This document shows, one piece after another, positions 62,985 through 64,000 of a stretch of DNA of 64,000 bases. The stretch comes from Campylorhamphus procurvoides (lineage: Eukaryota; Chordata; Aves; Passeriformes; Dendrocolaptidae). Under the pieces are notes generated by a model that did not search any database, was not told the origin of the DNA, and saw only the letters and a program-made list of their open reading frames with translations. Positions within the stretch are counted from its first letter, which is position 1. Every line of letters starts with the position of its first letter. Location of the stretch: assembly GCA_013396655.1 (NCBI GenBank), contig WBMV01001018.1:3591756-3655755 (forward strand). Reading direction: 5' to 3'. The translations under genes were made by a program, and so were the position numbers.

Positions 62985-63061
62985 AGATGATTTGAGTTGG
63001 GGGTTGGAACTGGATGAGCCTTAAGGTCCCTTCCAACCCACATTCTGGGATTCTGTGATCC
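62985..63061 (+). mobile_element. CR1 LINE 3'-end fragment
   Basis: Sense tail: ggttggaactggatgagcc, ttaaggtcccttccaaccc, ending gggattctgtgatcc. Confidence 0.88.
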
Positions 63062-63364
63062 CCCCGGGAGAGAACTGGTCACGCAGGAGGAGAGGCTCTC
63101 TGCCCCTTGTGTCTGTTTGCCTGTATATTCATTTTTAGTCTGTGGATTTAAGGAAAAACAAAGGAAACTGTGATGTTAGAGAAAGAATCGTCCTGTACGT
63201 GCTGTTCAGTTCTAAACTTCACCAGTGAGAAAACATAGTGCTTTAGTCAGCAGTGAGAAGTCCATGTCCTGTTATCCGTAGTCCGTGTAGCAGAGGGTAG
63301 TCCCTGCACTCTGGATAAAGCAGGGAGAATTCTGACTTTGGCTCTTCAGTGCCTTATCACAAAG

Positions 63365-63510
63365 TGCACGGATCCGCCCAGGGACGGCGGGGGCAGCTCA
63401 GGACGCGCCGGGCGCTCGCAATGGCCTTAGGGGGGGACAGCGGGACAGGGGGGCGCTGGGGGGCCGGCACGAGGGAGGGCAGAGGGAGGGGAGGGGGGCT
63501 GGGAATAGGT
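63365..63510. promoter_or_regulatory. CpG cluster followed by a long G-rich tract
   Basis: About 13 CpGs between 63369 and 63472 overlap many G-runs of three or more (63430-63503). The G-run spacing fits G-quadruplex formation. It lies about 0.75 kb past the poly(A) site, so it could be a transcriptional pause element or an unrelated small CpG island. Function unknown. Confidence 0.45.
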
Positions 63511-63679
63511 GCCAATTGATGCCGAAAAATGACCTCGCCATTTTCACAGAGAAAGGTAGGAAAGAGGAGGAAGTGCCTGGATGAACGTCGGCTGCGGGAA
63601 CATCCCGTAGTTGAGTTTTAGAGAGGGAGGACTTCAGGGACATGACTTAGAGTGAGATTTTATAAAGATTGTATTATTA

Positions 63680-63820
63680 TATCCCTGGAAGTGTTCAAGG
63701 CCAGGCTGGATGGAGCTCTGAGCAACCTGGTCTAGTGGAAGGTGCCCCTGCCCATGGGTTGTAACACGATGGTCTTTAAGGCCCCTTCCAACCCAAACCA
63801 GTCGGGGATTCCATGATTAT
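63680..63820 (+). mobile_element. CR1 LINE 3'-end fragment
   Basis: Sense tail: atccctggaagtgttcaagg, ccaggctggatggagctc, ctagtggaaggtgcccctg, ggccccttccaaccc, ending attccatgatta. Confidence 0.93.
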
Positions 63821-64000
63821 ATACCAGTCACGCTCTATCCTCTAGCCCAGGCTGCGACCAGGGGTTGCTGAGCCATCGACATTACATAGGAACCAAATTT
63901 TCCAGGAAGGTCGAGCGCCTCTCCAGCCGGAGGCCTCGTATCCAAGGAAAGGCTGTGTGTGTGTGGAAAACACCCCACTCCAACAACCTGCACAACAGCA

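Larger units (their letters stand above)
62667..64000 (+). other. Intergenic sequence downstream of NR3C1
   Basis: No gene recognised. Holds two sense CR1 tails (62985 and 63680) and a G-rich CpG cluster (63365-63510). The sequence of a human-type exon 9-beta was not recognised. Confidence 0.6.

Noticed and set aside
62667..64000. Human-type exon 9-beta downstream of the alpha 3' UTR
   Set aside because: I found no acceptor followed by a frame resembling the human beta tail.

Overview
The window is a vertebrate nuclear locus, almost certainly from a bird. It carries essentially one gene, the glucocorticoid receptor NR3C1, on the + strand. Evidence for a bird: at least sixteen fragments of CR1-type LINE with the typical 3' end (cacagaat / attctgtg octamers next to a ggttggaa motif), no Alu, B1 or L1 elements, compact introns, and receptor residues that differ from mammals in places. 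I cannot fix the species from sequence alone; a songbird is plausible.

Layout. 1-838 is a CpG-rich 5' region with a good candidate donor for an untranslated first exon at 838/839. Exon 2 (1727-2915) carries the start codon (1741) and the whole N-terminal transactivation domain. Intron 2 (2916-38773, 35.9 kb) fills more than half the window. It holds CR1 copies, a short assembly gap (11672-11699), an isolated CpG-rich island near 30.4-30.7 kb, two tandem repeats, and a duplicated ~250-bp segment one copy of which was later split by a CR1. Exons 3 (38774-38937) and 4 (42798-42914) encode the two zinc fingers. Exons 5 (47673-47951), 6 (50403-50547), 7 (56190-56320), 8 (59088-59245) and the coding part of 9 (60121-60273) encode hinge and ligand-binding domain. 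The 3' UTR runs to a poly(A) signal at 62644, and the last ~1.3 kb is intergenic, with a G-rich CpG cluster and two CR1 tails.

The spliced CDS is 2322 nt (773 residues plus stop). All junctions are GT-AG and keep frame. Exons 4-8 measure 117, 279, 145, 131 and 158 nt, the standard NR3C1 sizes. The zinc-binding cysteines, P-box, nuclear localisation signal, steroid contacts, helix-12 charge-clamp residue and SUMO motifs are present, so the gene looks intact and functional.

The most interesting observations are regulatory: a three-codon upstream ORF whose stop overlaps the main start codon in the exon shared by all transcripts; loss of two of the three human GR-D internal start codons; a 13-codon GR-beta-like tail if intron 8 is retained; the intron 2 CpG island; the dated duplication/CR1 pair; and a 3' UTR that retains long mammal-like blocks with miR-18, miR-124 and Pumilio sites. 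I found no second protein-coding gene, RNA gene or CRISPR array.
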